Shown piece by piece: positions 42,517 through 52,697 of a stretch of 64,000 bases of DNA. Origin of the DNA: Wenzhouxiangella sp. XN79A. GTDB taxonomy: Bacteria > Pseudomonadota > Gammaproteobacteria > Xanthomonadales > Wenzhouxiangellaceae. Below the pieces are notes generated by a model. It was not told the DNA's origin. It saw only the letters and a list, made by a program, of their open reading frames with translations, and did no database searches. The stretch is from positions 28,740 to 92,739 of the forward strand of contig NZ_JAAWWS010000168.1 of NCBI RefSeq assembly GCF_012272825.1, in the 5' to 3' direction. Within the stretch, counting starts at the first letter, position 1; every line of letters begins with the position of its first letter. The position numbers and the translations under genes were made by a program.

Positions 42517-44319
42517 CTACTTCTTCTTCGGCGCGTACAGGTCGGTGATCGTACCCTCGAAGATCTCGGCGGCCATCATCACCGATTCGCTCAGCGTCGG
42601 ATGCGGGTGGATGGTCAGACCGATGTCCTCGGCCGTCGCGCCCATTTCGATCGCCAGGCCGATCTCGGCGATCAGGTCGCCGGCGTGCACCCCGACCACG
42701 CCGCCGCCGATGACCCGGCCGGTCTTCTCGTCGAACAGCAGCTTGGTGAAGCCTTCCGGGCGATCCATGCCCAGCGCGCGGCCGCTGGCCGCCCACGGAA
42801 ACTTGCCGACGCCGAAGTCCAGCCCCTGCTCCTTCGCCTGGTTCTCGGTCAGCCCGACCCAGGCGACTTCCGGGTCGGTGTAGGCCACCGACGGGATCGT
42901 CCGCGCATCGGCAGCGCGCTTGTGGCCGGCGGCGACCTCGGCGGCCACCTTGCCTTCATAGCTGGCCTTGTGGGCCAGCATCGGCTGGCCGACCAGGTCG
43001 CCGATGGCGAAGATGTGGTCGACGTTGGTCCGCATCTGGCCGTCGACCTCGATGAAGCCCCGGTCGGTGACCTCGACGCCGGCATGCTCGGCGCCGACGG
43101 CATCGCCGTTCGGACGACGCCCGACGCAGACCAGTACGCGGTCGAATTCGGCCGTCTCCGGTGCGCCCTTGCCGTCGAACCGGGCGGTCAGCGCCGATTC
43201 ACCGGCCTCGACGCCCTCGACCTTCGTTTCCAGGTGGAACTCGACACCCTGCTTCTCCAGGTGCTGCTTCAGCGGCTTGACCAGGTCAGGATCGGCACCC
43301 GGCATCAGCTGGTCCATCATCTCCACGACGGTGATCGACGATCCGAGCGCGCGATACACACAGGCCATCTCCAGCCCGATGATGCCGCCACCGATGATCA
43401 GCAGGCGGTCGGGGATCTCCTCGAGCTCCAGCGCCCCGGTCGAATCCATCACGCGCTCGTCGTCCCAGGGAATGCCCGGAATCTTCACCACCCGCGAGCC
43501 GGCGGCGATGATGCACTGTGCGAACGAAATCCTGCGGGCTTCGCCGTCGTGCTCGACGCGGATCTCGTGGGCGCCGGCGAACTCGGCCCGGCCGGTGATC
43601 ACCTCGACCTTGCGCTTCTTCGCCATCCCGGCCAGTCCGCCGGTCAGCTTGTCGACGGTGGCCTGCTTGAAGTCGCGCAGCGAGTCCAGCTCGATCTTCG
43701 GCTCGCCGAAGCGCACGCCGTGCTCGGCCAGGTGCGCGGCCGAGTCGATCACCTGACCGACGTGCAGCAGGGCCTTGGACGGAATGCAGCCGACGTTCAG
43801 GCAGACCCCGCCCAGTGCTTCGTAGCGTTCGATCAGCGCGACCTTCAGGCCGAGGTCGGCGGCCCGGAACGCCGCGGTGTAGCCGCCGGGGCCGGCGCCG
43901 AGGACCACCAGGTCGACGTCGTGATCGTCATCGCCGTCCGGCGATCCGGTTTCGGGGCCCCGGTTTCCGGTTTCCAGGGCCTCGTCCCGATCCGGCGTTG
44001 AATCGGATGCACCGTCGGCAGCATCGGCCGGTTCCTGCGGCGCTTCCTCGGCGGTGGTTTCGTCGGCGCGACCGGCATCCTCGATTTCGAGCACGCCGAT
44101 CACGTCGCCTTCGGACAGCTCATCACCCTCCTCGACCTTCAGCTCGACGAGCCGGCCGGCCGCCGGCGCCGGCACCTCCATCGTCGCCTTGTCGGACTCC
44201 AGCGTGACCAGCGACTGCTCGGCTTCGATCGTATCGCCCTCGGCCACGAGCACCTCGATGACCGGCACCTTCTCGAAGTCGCCGATATCGGGGACGCGGA
44301 TTTCGGTTCGTCTACTCAT
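42517..44319 (-). CDS. lpdA: Dihydrolipoyl dehydrogenase (E3) with N-terminal lipoyl domain
   Basis: 600 residues. A lipoyl domain (residues ~3-78, lipoyl Lys in LESDKATMEV) and an acidic linker (~80-130) precede the E3 core. The core has FAD motif VVLGAGPGGYTAAFRAADLG, redox disulfide GGVCLNVGCIPSK, NAD motif IIGGGIIGLEMA and the C-terminal active-site His in IHPHPTLSE. It reoxidises dihydrolipoamide using NAD. Third gene of the aceE-aceF-lpd cluster; the AAGGAT site precedes ATG 44319. The lipoyl domain is almost identical to that of AceF. Confidence 0.96.
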   Translation of the reverse strand: MSRRTEIRVPDIGDFEKVPVIEVLVAEGDTIEAEQSLVTLESDKATMEVPAPAAGRLVELKVEEGDELSEGDVIGVLEIEDAGRADETTAEEAPQEPADAADGASDSTPDRDEALETGNRGPETGSPDGDDDHDVDLVVLGAGPGGYTAAFRAADLGLKVALIERYEALGGVCLNVGCIPSKALLHVGQVIDSAAHLAEHGVRFGEPKIELDSLRDFKQATVDKLTGGLAGMAKKRKVEVITGRAEFAGAHEIRVEHDGEARRISFAQCIIAAGSRVVKIPGIPWDDERVMDSTGALELEEIPDRLLIIGGGIIGLEMACVYRALGSSITVVEMMDQLMPGADPDLVKPLKQHLEKQGVEFHLETKVEGVEAGESALTARFDGKGAPETAEFDRVLVCVGRRPNGDAVGAEHAGVEVTDRGFIEVDGQMRTNVDHIFAIGDLVGQPMLAHKASYEGKVAAEVAAGHKRAADARTIPSVAYTDPEVAWVGLTENQAKEQGLDFGVGKFPWAASGRALGMDRPEGFTKLLFDEKTGRVIGGGVVGVHAGDLIAEIGLAIEMGATAEDIGLTIHPHPTLSESVMMAAEIFEGTITDLYAPKKK

Positions 44320-44340
44320 TGGGATCCTTTACTTCAACGA

Positions 44341-44502
44341 CTGGAACCGCAGATTTCGCTGATTACGCCGATTGGAAAAAAGCTCGCCGAGGCTCGAACC
44401 AGGCCGCTTGACCAGGATTGGCGCTTCCGGATCAACAGGGGCGGCGCCAACGGACAACCGATTTTCTTCACTCTGCGCAATCTGCGTAATCTGCGGTTGC
44501 AG
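44341..44502. repeat. Inverted-repeat element in the aceF-lpd spacer
   Basis: Left arm 44341-44373 begins CTGGAACCGCAGATTTCGC. The right arm 44470-44502 is its imperfect reverse complement (about 26 of 33 match). The element occupies nearly the whole spacer. The same arm sequence occurs in the aceE-aceF spacer. Confidence 0.8.
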
Positions 44503-44517
44503 TGTTTGCGGTTCGAT

Positions 44518-46248
44518 TCAAAGCATCATCCGGCGGATGTCGCCGAGGACGTGGGCCAGGTACTGCGTGAAGCGCGCGGCGTCGGCGCCGTCGATGACGC
44601 GGTGGTCGTAGGACAGCGACAGCGGCAGCATCAGGCGCGGCTCGAAGGCCTCGCCGGTCCAGACCGGCTTCGTTTCGGCCTTCGACACCCCGAGGATCGC
44701 GACTTCCGGCGCATTGATGATCGGCGTGAACGCGGTTCCACCGATGCCGCCGAGGCTGGAGATCGAAAAGCAGCCGCCGGTCATCTCGTCGCGCGACAGC
44801 TTGCCGTCGCGCGCCTTGTCCGACAGCTCGGTCAGGTCGTGGGCCAGGTCGAGCAGGCTCTTGCGATCCGCGTCGCGAATCACCGGCACCATCAGCCCAT
44901 TCGGCGTGTCCACCGCCACCCCGACGTGGAAGTACTTCTTCCAGACCAGCGACTCGCCGTCGGCGCCGAGCGAGGTATTGAACTTCGGATATTCCTTCAG
45001 CGCCGCGACCACCGCCTTGATCAGGAACACCAGCGGGGTCATCTTCGTGCCGGCGGCCTCGGCGTCGGCCTTGCTGGCCTTGCGGAAGGCGTCCATCTCG
45101 GTGATGTCGGCCTCGTCGAACTGCGTGACGTGCGGGATGGTCACCCAGTTGCGGTGCAGGTTCGGCCCCGAGATCTTCTGGATCCGCGACAGCGGCTTTT
45201 CCTCGACCTCGCCGAACTTCGAGAAATCGACCTTCGGCGATTCGGCCACGGCCAGGCCGCCGCCGGGCGCCGCCGCGCGGGCACGCCCGCCGCTCTGCAT
45301 CGCGGACTTGACGTGCTGCTTCAGGTCGGTCTCGGTGATCCGGCCGTGCGCGCCGCTGCCGTTCACACCGGCAAGATCCACGCCCAGCTCGCGCGCAAGC
45401 TTGCGCACCGCCGGCGAGGCGTGCGGGATGCTCGACGGGTCGCGGCCCATCTCGGCGAACGGCACCGGCGGGGCCTTCAGGTCGCCCGCGTCGTCGCCGC
45501 CGTCCCTCGGGGCGGCCGGGGCGGGCGCCGGAGCCGGCGCGGCATCGCGCTGGCCCGACGAGGCGGCGTCGTCCTCGGCCCCGTCGGCCGAACCGCGCGC
45601 GGCCGTCTTCATCCGGCCGATGACGTCGCCTTCGGAGACCTCGTCGCCGACCTGCACCGCCAGCGACACCAGCGTGCCGCTCTGCGGGGCCGGGATGTCC
45701 ATCGTGGCCTTGTCGGACTCCAGCGTCAGCAGCGACTGCTCGGCCTCGACCGCGTCGCCTTCGGCCACCAGCACCTCGATCACCGGCACCTTGTCGAAGT
45801 CGCCGATGTCGGGCACGCGGATGTCGACCTCCTCGTCCTCGGACGCGCCGCCGGACGACGTACCGGACGTGCCACCGGCCGATTCATCCGGCGATTCATC
45901 CGGCGATTCATCGGGCGATTCGTCCGACGCCGCGCCGGACTCCGGCGAGTCGCCGGCGCTTCCATCGGCGGCGCCCGATCCGTCGTCCCCGGACTCGCCG
46001 TTGTCGTCGGTCACCTCCAGTTCGCCGATCACGTCGCCCTCGGATACTTCATCGCCTTCGGACACCGTCAGCGTCACCAGTCGGCCCGACGCAGGCGCCG
46101 GCACCTCCATCGTCGCCTTGTCGGACTCCAGCGTGACCAGCGACTGCTCGGCCTCGATCGTGTCGCCCTCGGCCACCAGCACCTCGATGACCGGCACCTT
46201 CTCGAAGTCGCCGATATCGGGAACGCGAATTTCGATTCGTTTGCTCAT
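44518..46248 (-). CDS. aceF: Dihydrolipoyllysine-residue acetyltransferase (E2)
   Basis: 576 residues: two lipoyl domains (~3-77 and ~138-210, lipoyl lysines in LESDKATMEV and LESDKATMDI), an acidic linker with DESPDESPDESPDES repeats between them, a peripheral-subunit-binding domain (SPAVRKLARELGVDLAGVNG), and the catalytic trimeric domain ending with active-site LSYDHRVIDGADAARF. Transfers the acetyl group to CoA. ATG 46248 is preceded by AAGGAAC. Encoded between aceE and lpd. Confidence 0.96.
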   Translation of the reverse strand: MSKRIEIRVPDIGDFEKVPVIEVLVAEGDTIEAEQSLVTLESDKATMEVPAPASGRLVTLTVSEGDEVSEGDVIGELEVTDDNGESGDDGSGAADGSAGDSPESGAASDESPDESPDESPDESAGGTSGTSSGGASEDEEVDIRVPDIGDFDKVPVIEVLVAEGDAVEAEQSLLTLESDKATMDIPAPQSGTLVSLAVQVGDEVSEGDVIGRMKTAARGSADGAEDDAASSGQRDAAPAPAPAPAAPRDGGDDAGDLKAPPVPFAEMGRDPSSIPHASPAVRKLARELGVDLAGVNGSGAHGRITETDLKQHVKSAMQSGGRARAAAPGGGLAVAESPKVDFSKFGEVEEKPLSRIQKISGPNLHRNWVTIPHVTQFDEADITEMDAFRKASKADAEAAGTKMTPLVFLIKAVVAALKEYPKFNTSLGADGESLVWKKYFHVGVAVDTPNGLMVPVIRDADRKSLLDLAHDLTELSDKARDGKLSRDEMTGGCFSISSLGGIGGTAFTPIINAPEVAILGVSKAETKPVWTGEAFEPRLMLPLSLSYDHRVIDGADAARFTQYLAHVLGDIRRMML

Positions 46249-46268
46249 TTTGTTCCTTGCCTCGAACG

Positions 46269-46436
46269 CTGGAACCGCAGATTTCGCAGATTACGCAGAA
46301 TGAAGTTCACTGAAGCACGCTGGTCCACGCCGTCGTCGGCGTTTCGGACAGTCTGCGGACCCGTTTCCAATCTGCTGCACAGCGTCGTTCGTCCTCCAGA
46401 ATCAGTGAAATCTGCGCACTCTGCGGTTTCCCGCAG
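46269..46436. repeat. Inverted-repeat element in the aceE-aceF spacer
   Basis: Left arm 46269-46312 (CTGGAACCGCAGATTTCGC...) and right arm 46401-46436 are imperfect reverse complements. The left arm is almost identical over 30 bases to that of the element at 44341. The right arm starts directly at the aceE stop. Confidence 0.8.
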
Positions 46437-46437
46437 T

Positions 46438-49140
46438 TCAGACCGAGGTCGGCAGCGGCTTTTCGGGGTCGATGCCCAGCTTGTCACGGGCGGCGAAGAG
46501 TTCGGAGCGGCTGATCTCTTCGCGCTGGTACAAGCCGGCCAGCGCGGCATAGGCGATGTGATGGCGGTCGACCTCGAAGAACCTGCGCAGGTTCTCGCGG
46601 GTGTCGGAGCGGCCGAAGCCGTCGGTGCCCAGGACCAGGTAGTCGCGGTGCGGAATGAACGCGCGGACCTGGTCGGCGTAGGCCCGGATGTAGTCGGTGG
46701 CAGCCACCACCGGCCCGTTGCGCTTCATCAGCAGCCCACTGATGTAGGGCACCTCGGGCTGCTCCTCCGGGCGCAGCCGGTTGCGGCGGTTGACCGCCAC
46801 GGCTTCCTTGCGCAGCTCGTTGAAGCTGGTCACCGACCAGATGTCGCTGGCGACCCTGAACTGCTCGGCCAGGATGTCGGCCGCGGCGATCACCTCGTTG
46901 AGGATCGCGCCGGATCCCATCAGCTGGACCACGGCGCGGCGCTCGGACTCGCCGGGCTCGAAGCCCGAGTCCTTCAGCAGGTACATGCCCTTGCGGATGC
47001 CGTCTTCGCAGCCTTCCGGCATGGCCGGATGACGGTAATTCTCGTTCAGCGTGGTGATGTAGTAGTAGACATCCTCGTGCTCGCCGTACATCCGGCGCAG
47101 GCCGTCCTGGATGATCACCGCCAGTTCATAGCCGAAACTCGGATCGTAGGTCACGCAGTTCGGGATCGTGCCGGCCAGCACGTGGCTGTGGCCGTCCTCG
47201 TGCTGCAGGCCCTCGCCGTTCAGCGTGGTGCGACCCGAAGTGCCGCCGATCAGGAAGCCGCGCGCGCGCATGTCGCCGGCGGCCCAGGCCAGGTCACCGA
47301 TGCGCTGGAAGCCGAACATCGAATAGAAGGTGTAGAACGGGATCATCGGCAGGCCGTTCGAGGCATAGCTGGTCGCCGCGGCGATCCAGGAGCTCATCGA
47401 GCCGGCTTCGGTGATGCCTTCCTGCAGCACCTGACCGGCTCTGTCTTCCTTGTAGAAGGCCAGCTGGTCGGAGTCGACCGGCTCGTAGAGCTGACCGAAC
47501 GGTGCGTAGATGCCGATCTGCCGGAACAGCCCTTCCATGCCGAAGGTGCGCGCCTCGTCGCAGATGATCGGCACGATGTTCTTCTTGATGTTGTTGTCGC
47601 GAAGCAGCACCGCCAGCACCCGGACGAAGGCCATGGTGGTCGAGATCTCGCGGTCGCCGGACCCCTTGAGCACGGTCTCGAACGCATCGAGCCGGGGAAT
47701 CTCCAGCAACGGCGCCTCGACCCGGCGCTGCGGCAGGAAGCCGCCGAGCGTCTCGCGCCGCGCCTTCATGTAGCGAACTTCCTCGGAGTCCGGCCCCGGG
47801 TGGTAGTACGGCACCTCGGCCAGCTGCTCGTCACGCACCGGCACGTTGAACCGGTCGCGGAAGTACTTCACGCCCTCGTCGTCGAGCTTCTTCTGCTGGT
47901 GCGAGATGTTCATGCCCTCGCCCGACTTGCCGAGCCCGTAGCCCTTGATGGTCTTGGCCAGGATCACCGTCGGCGCGCCTTCGTGGTGGGTTGCGGCGTG
48001 ATAGGCGGCGTGGATCTTGTACGGGTCGTGACCGCCGCGGTTCAGGCGCCAGATGTCCTCGTCGCTCATGTCGGCGACCATTTCCTTGAGCTCGTCGTAG
48101 GCGCCGAAGAAGTGGTCGCGGACATAGCCGCCGTCCATCGCCTTGTACTTCTGGTAGTCGCCGTCGAGCGCCTCTTCCATGCGTCGGCGCAGCAGGCCCT
48201 TGGTGTCGCGGGCCAGCAGCGGATCCCAGTACGAGCCCCAGATCACCTTGATGACGTTCCAGCCGGCACCACGGAACACGCCCTCGAGTTCCTGGATGAT
48301 CTTGCCGTTGCCCCTGACCGGCCCGTCGAGCCGCTGCAGGTTGCAGTTGACCACGAAGATCAGGTTGTCGAGCTTTTCGCGGCCGGCCAGCGAGATCGCG
48401 CCCAGCGACTCGGGCTCATCGGTCTCGCCGTCGCCCAGGAAGCACCACACTTTACGCTTGCTCGCGTCGGTGAGCTCGCGATTGGTCAGGTACTTCAGGA
48501 ACCGGGCCTGGTAGATGGCCATGATCGGGCCCAGGCCCATCGACACGGTCGGCAGCTGCCAGAACTCGGGCATCAGCCACGGATGCGGATACGAGCTCAG
48601 GCCCTTGCCGTCGACCTCGGAGCGGAAACCGTCGAGCTGCGCCTCGTCGAGCCGCCCTTCGAGGAAGGCGCGCGCATAGATGCCCGGCGAGGAGTGGCCC
48701 TGGACATAGACCAGGTCGGCCCCGTCCGGGTGGTCCGGCCCCTTGAAGAAATGGTTGAACCCCACGTCGTAGAGCGTCGCGGCCGAAGCGAAGCTGGCGA
48801 TGTGACCGCCCAGTTCACCGCCGCGGCGCGCCGCGCGCACGACCATCGCCATCGCGTTCCAGCGGATGATCGAGCGGATCCGGCGCTCCAGCGCGCCGTC
48901 GCCGGGCATCGACGGCTCGCGCGCCGGCGCGATGGTGTTGATGTAGGCAGTGGTCAGGTCGAACGGCAGGTGGGCACCCGAGCGCCTGGCCAGTTCGACC
49001 AGTCGGTCGAGCAGGAAATGGGCGCGCTCGGCACCCTCGCGGTCGATCACCGCGGCCAGCGATTCCAGCCATTCGCGGGTTTCTTCGGGATCGCGGTCCT
49101 CGGGATCACGACCGTCGTCGTTGAAGTACTGGTCTACCAT
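46438..49140 (-). CDS. aceE: Pyruvate dehydrogenase E1 component, homodimeric type
   Basis: 900 residues from ATG 49140, close to the usual ~890. The family N-terminus ([20 protein letters not shown]), [22 protein letters not shown] region, ThDP-binding [20 protein letters not shown], and the C-terminal [20 protein letters not shown] are all present. It decarboxylates pyruvate and transfers the hydroxyethyl group to lipoylated AceF. No transcriptional regulator (pdhR) is adjacent; upstream is a divergent SDR with 103 bases between the starts. Confidence 0.96.
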   Translation of the reverse strand: MVDQYFNDDGRDPEDRDPEETREWLESLAAVIDREGAERAHFLLDRLVELARRSGAHLPFDLTTAYINTIAPAREPSMPGDGALERRIRSIIRWNAMAMVVRAARRGGELGGHIASFASAATLYDVGFNHFFKGPDHPDGADLVYVQGHSSPGIYARAFLEGRLDEAQLDGFRSEVDGKGLSSYPHPWLMPEFWQLPTVSMGLGPIMAIYQARFLKYLTNRELTDASKRKVWCFLGDGETDEPESLGAISLAGREKLDNLIFVVNCNLQRLDGPVRGNGKIIQELEGVFRGAGWNVIKVIWGSYWDPLLARDTKGLLRRRMEEALDGDYQKYKAMDGGYVRDHFFGAYDELKEMVADMSDEDIWRLNRGGHDPYKIHAAYHAATHHEGAPTVILAKTIKGYGLGKSGEGMNISHQQKKLDDEGVKYFRDRFNVPVRDEQLAEVPYYHPGPDSEEVRYMKARRETLGGFLPQRRVEAPLLEIPRLDAFETVLKGSGDREISTTMAFVRVLAVLLRDNNIKKNIVPIICDEARTFGMEGLFRQIGIYAPFGQLYEPVDSDQLAFYKEDRAGQVLQEGITEAGSMSSWIAAATSYASNGLPMIPFYTFYSMFGFQRIGDLAWAAGDMRARGFLIGGTSGRTTLNGEGLQHEDGHSHVLAGTIPNCVTYDPSFGYELAVIIQDGLRRMYGEHEDVYYYITTLNENYRHPAMPEGCEDGIRKGMYLLKDSGFEPGESERRAVVQLMGSGAILNEVIAAADILAEQFRVASDIWSVTSFNELRKEAVAVNRRNRLRPEEQPEVPYISGLLMKRNGPVVAATDYIRAYADQVRAFIPHRDYLVLGTDGFGRSDTRENLRRFFEVDRHHIAYAALAGLYQREEISRSELFAARDKLGIDPEKPLPTSV

Positions 49141-49243
49141 GGGGGTGTCTACCCTGACCTGTTGTTCTTTGATCCACCCATTGTACGGGTTCGAGGTCGC
49201 GACCGACAGCGAAGCGACCCGCCCCGACCCCCGGAGATCCGCC

Positions 49244-50032
49244 ATGACCACCCCCGAATCGACGCTGAAGACCCTCTGGCGCCTCGACGATCGCCGCGCA
49301 CTGATCACCGGCGGGGGCCGCGGCATCGGCTGGGCCACCGCCGAGCTGCTCGCCGAACGCGGCGCCGAGGTCTGGCTGATGGCCAGGAGCGAGGCCGAAC
49401 TCGACGAGCGCGTGGCCGACCTGCGGGCCCGCGGCCACCGCGCCCATGCCCTGCCCGGCGACATCGGCAGCGCAAGCGACCGCGCGCGCGCCGTGGCCCG
49501 GCTCGAGGACGCCACCGAGACGCTGGACATCCTGGTCAACAACGCCGGCTTCAACATCCGCAAGCCGGCCATCGAGCTGAGCGGCGACGACCTGGCGTCG
49601 GTCCTGCGCACCAACCTGCTCGGCGCCTTCGAGCTCGCCCGGGCCCTGTACGGCCCGCTGCGCCACGCCGACGCCGGCTGCGTGGTCAACGTCTCCTCGG
49701 TCGCCGGCCTGACCCACCTGCGCACCGGCGTGGCCTATGCGATGAGCAAGGCGGGCATCAACCAGATGACCCGCAACCTGGCCTGCGAGTGGGCCGCCGA
49801 CGGCATCCGCGTCAATGCCGTGGCGCCGTGGTACATCGAAACCCCGCTGGCCGGCCAGGTCCTGTCCGACCCCGACTACCTGGCCGAGGTCCTGGCCCGC
49901 ACCCCGCTGAAGCGCATCGGCCGTCCCGAAGAGGTCGCTGCGACCATCGCCTTCCTGTGCATGCCCGGCGCCGGCTACATCACCGGCCAGGTCCTCCCCG
50001 TCGACGGCGGCTTCAGCGTCTACGGTTTCTGA
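49244..50032 (+). CDS. SDR-family oxidoreductase (tropinone reductase-like)
   Basis: 262 residues from ATG 49244 with CGGAGA. Classical short-chain dehydrogenase: cofactor motif [24 protein letters not shown] ([11 protein letters not shown]), catalytic Ser-Tyr-Lys in VNVSSVAG and [11 protein letters not shown], and C-terminal [15 protein letters not shown]. It best resembles the tropinone-reductase-like / gluconate 5-dehydrogenase branch. Substrate not deducible. Single gene, divergent from aceE. Confidence 0.92.
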   Translation: MTTPESTLKTLWRLDDRRALITGGGRGIGWATAELLAERGAEVWLMARSEAELDERVADLRARGHRAHALPGDIGSASDRARAVARLEDATETLDILVNNAGFNIRKPAIELSGDDLASVLRTNLLGAFELARALYGPLRHADAGCVVNVSSVAGLTHLRTGVAYAMSKAGINQMTRNLACEWAADGIRVNAVAPWYIETPLAGQVLSDPDYLAEVLARTPLKRIGRPEEVAATIAFLCMPGAGYITGQVLPVDGGFSVYGF

Positions 50033-50341
50033 TCGAGGCGTTGCCGTGGTGTCCCGCCCAGTCCTTCAGAGGATGAGCGTGAAGGCGCGAAGAGTCGTTC
50101 ACGAGACAGGAACCGCAACGGCAATGCGGCCGGCGTGGCCCCGGGGCTGATGACCCCGCATCCCGGGTTTCACCGGTCATCTCCCGAGCAATGGCCCTGC
50201 TCGAGCAGCTTGAGCGTCTCCTGTTCCGAGAAAACCCCGATCATCGGTTGCCTGGGCGTTTCGGTTTCCTCTGCGTCTGTCTTCGCGCGTCTTCGCGCTC
50301 ATCATCGACAGAAATCGGCTTCGAGCCCGGACGAAGACAAC
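50033..50341. repeat. Intergenic region with 'CGCGAAG'-type imperfect inverted repeat
   Basis: About 310 bases of non-coding sequence. AGGATGAGCGTGAAGGCGCG (50070-50089) is matched in reverse complement by sequence around 50278-50307, whose reverse complement reads GATGAGCGCGAAGACGCGCG. Similar in style to the element at 37536-37783. No gene supported. Confidence 0.5.
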
Positions 50342-50371
50342 AGAAAAGGCCGCGGGCGGGGCCGCGGCCTT
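50342..50371 (-). terminator. Rho-independent terminator of the M13 peptidase gene
   Basis: Read on the minus strand: AAGGCCGCGG, loop, CCGCGGCCTT, then TTTTCTG. It starts 23 bases after the stop codon. Confidence 0.85.
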
Positions 50372-50393
50372 CGAGTGCGCTCGAGGATCCGAC

Positions 50394-52496
50394 TTACCAG
50401 ATGCTCAGGCGTTCTTCCGGCAGCAGGTAGAGTTCGTGGCCTTCGGTCACGCCGAAGGCGTCGTACCAGGCATCCATGTTGCGCACGATACCGTTGACCC
50501 GGTACGGCGCCGGGCTGTGCGGGCCGCGAACGAGCTGCGAGCGCAGCGAGTCCTCGGTCTGCAGGTTCCGCCAGACCTGGGCCCAGGCCATGAAGAAGCG
50601 CTGATCGCCGGTGTAGCCGTCCAGCACCGGCGCTTCGCCGCCGAAGTGCTCGTCGACGTACATGCGATACGCGTGGTAGGCGATCGCCAGGCCGCCGAGG
50701 TCGCCGATGTTCTCGCCCAGCGACAGGCGGCCGTTGATGGTCATGCCCTCGACCGGTTCGTACTGGTCGTACTGGTCGGCCAGCCGGCCGGCGAGCGTCT
50801 CGAAGCGGGCGCGCGACTCGGCGGTCCACCAGTCGCGCAGCACGCCCCGGGCGTCGGACTTCGAGCCCTGGTCGTCGAAGCCGTGGCCCATCTCATGACC
50901 GATCACGCCGCCGATGGCACCGAAGTTCACCGCCGGATCGGCGTTCGGGTCGAAGAACGGCGGCTGCAGGATGCCGGCCGGGAACACGATCTCGTTGCGC
51001 GCCGAGGAGTAGTAGGCGTTGACCCGCTGCGGGCTCATGAACCATTCCCAGGTGCGGACCGGCTCGTCGAGCTTGGCCAGCGAATCGTTCCAGTACCAGT
51101 CCGCCAGGCGCGCCACATTGCCGATCAGGTCGTCGGCCCGGATCTCGACCGAGCCGAAGTCGTTCCAGCGATCCGGGTAGCCGATCTTCGGTGAGAACGC
51201 CTCGAGCTTGGCCAGCGCCTCGGTGCGGGTCGCCTCGTCCATCCAGTCCAGCGCGTTCAGGCGCTCACCGAAGGCCCGGCCGAGATAGCCGACCAGCTCC
51301 AGCATCTGTTCGCGCGACTCGGGCGGGAAGTGCCGGGCCACATAGACCTGCCCGACCTGCTCGCCCATCCGGGCGCTGACGAACTGGATCGCGCGCCGAT
51401 CGCGGGGCCGCTGTTCCTCGACGCCGTCGAGCCGCGTCTCGTAGAAGGCGAAGCGGGCGTCGGCCCACGCGTCCGACAGGAGCGAGGCATGGTTGTTGAT
51501 CCAGTGGAAGGCATGCCAGGAGGCCCAGGTCTCGACCGGGGTGTCCGAAAACAGCGCGGCCAGCTGCTGGATGGCCGTATCGGTGCCGACCACGACCTCT
51601 TCGATGCCGTCGAGCCGACGCTCCTCCAGCATCACGTCCCATGGGAAGCCCGGCGCGAAGACCTTGACCTCCTCGAGGGTCATCCGGTTGTAGTTGGCCT
51701 CGCGGTCGCGCCGCTGGGTTCGGGTCCAGTGGGCATCGGCGATCGCGGTCTCCAACGCCATGACGGCGTCGGCACGCTCGCGCGGTGCGTCGATACCGGC
51801 GCGCTCGAAGGTGGCCGCGATGTAATCGACGTAGGCCGAACGATGGTCGGGAAACGGCGCGTCCTCGCGCTCGTAGTAGTCCTTGTCCGGCAGGCCCAGG
51901 CCGCTCTGGCCGAGGTGGACCAGGTAGCGCTCGGGATTGCCCGAATCCAGCGTCACGAAGGCGCCGATGATCGACCCGGTGCCGTTGCGCGCCATCCAGC
52001 GTGCCACCTCGTCGTGGCTGTCGAGCGCAAGCAGCGCATCGAGCTCGGCGCGAATCGGCTCCAGGCCCAGCGCCTCGATCCGCTCGGTGTTCATGAAGGC
52101 GCCGTGCATCGCAGCGATCTGCTGCAGCGGCGAGCCGGGTTCGGCGTCGGCGTCGGCGGCCTCGGAAATGATCGCGGCGACCCGCTCTTCGGAGGCCAGC
52201 GACAGCTCGGTGAAGGCACCGAAGCGGGAGAAACCGGCAGGAATCTCGTTGCTGTCCAGCCAGCCCTGGTTGACGTAGGCGAAGAAATCGTCGCCGGCGG
52301 CAACGCGATCGCTGACCTGCGCGATGTCGATGCCCCAGTCGCCGATGCGCGCGGCGGCGGTCGACTCCGCGGCAGGCGCGGTCACCACTTCGGACGAGGG
52401 TGCCGCGGTGGATTCGGGCGCCGGCAGCGGCGCGGGCTCCGAGGTGCAGCCGGTCAGCCCGACCAGGACCGCGGCGGCGAGAAGCGTCTTGTGCAT
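50394..52496 (-). CDS. M13-family zinc metallopeptidase lipoprotein (neprilysin-like)
   Basis: 700 residues from ATG 52496 with TGGAG. Lipoprotein signal MHKTLLAAAVLVGLTGC, then a Pro/Ala linker. Peptidase_M13 N-domain starts at DDFFAYVNQGWLDSNEIPAG. The zinc site is H534-E-M-G-H538 (IGHEMGHGFDDQG) with the third ligand Glu in ENIGDLGGLAIAY. It ends with the family C-terminal YLLPEERLSIW. Predicted envelope oligopeptidase degrading peptides outside the cytoplasm. Own terminator downstream. Confidence 0.95.
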   Translation of the reverse strand: MHKTLLAAAVLVGLTGCTSEPAPLPAPESTAAPSSEVVTAPAAESTAAARIGDWGIDIAQVSDRVAAGDDFFAYVNQGWLDSNEIPAGFSRFGAFTELSLASEERVAAIISEAADADAEPGSPLQQIAAMHGAFMNTERIEALGLEPIRAELDALLALDSHDEVARWMARNGTGSIIGAFVTLDSGNPERYLVHLGQSGLGLPDKDYYEREDAPFPDHRSAYVDYIAATFERAGIDAPRERADAVMALETAIADAHWTRTQRRDREANYNRMTLEEVKVFAPGFPWDVMLEERRLDGIEEVVVGTDTAIQQLAALFSDTPVETWASWHAFHWINNHASLLSDAWADARFAFYETRLDGVEEQRPRDRRAIQFVSARMGEQVGQVYVARHFPPESREQMLELVGYLGRAFGERLNALDWMDEATRTEALAKLEAFSPKIGYPDRWNDFGSVEIRADDLIGNVARLADWYWNDSLAKLDEPVRTWEWFMSPQRVNAYYSSARNEIVFPAGILQPPFFDPNADPAVNFGAIGGVIGHEMGHGFDDQGSKSDARGVLRDWWTAESRARFETLAGRLADQYDQYEPVEGMTINGRLSLGENIGDLGGLAIAYHAYRMYVDEHFGGEAPVLDGYTGDQRFFMAWAQVWRNLQTEDSLRSQLVRGPHSPAPYRVNGIVRNMDAWYDAFGVTEGHELYLLPEERLSIW

Positions 52497-52697
52497 GGGG
52501 GAACTCCAGAACGATGACGTGCAGCGGCCCGGACCGGCCGCAAGCGTGGGCGAAGATAGCCGATGGTCGTGAAGCAGGCTTGTGCCGGAGGTCATGGCAC
52601 GCGCATCGGATCATCCTCTCGAACAGGGCCGATCGGCGCCGACCCGCGGCCGTCGCCGATCTGGTCTAATGACGGTGGACACGCTCGGGGACGCACC

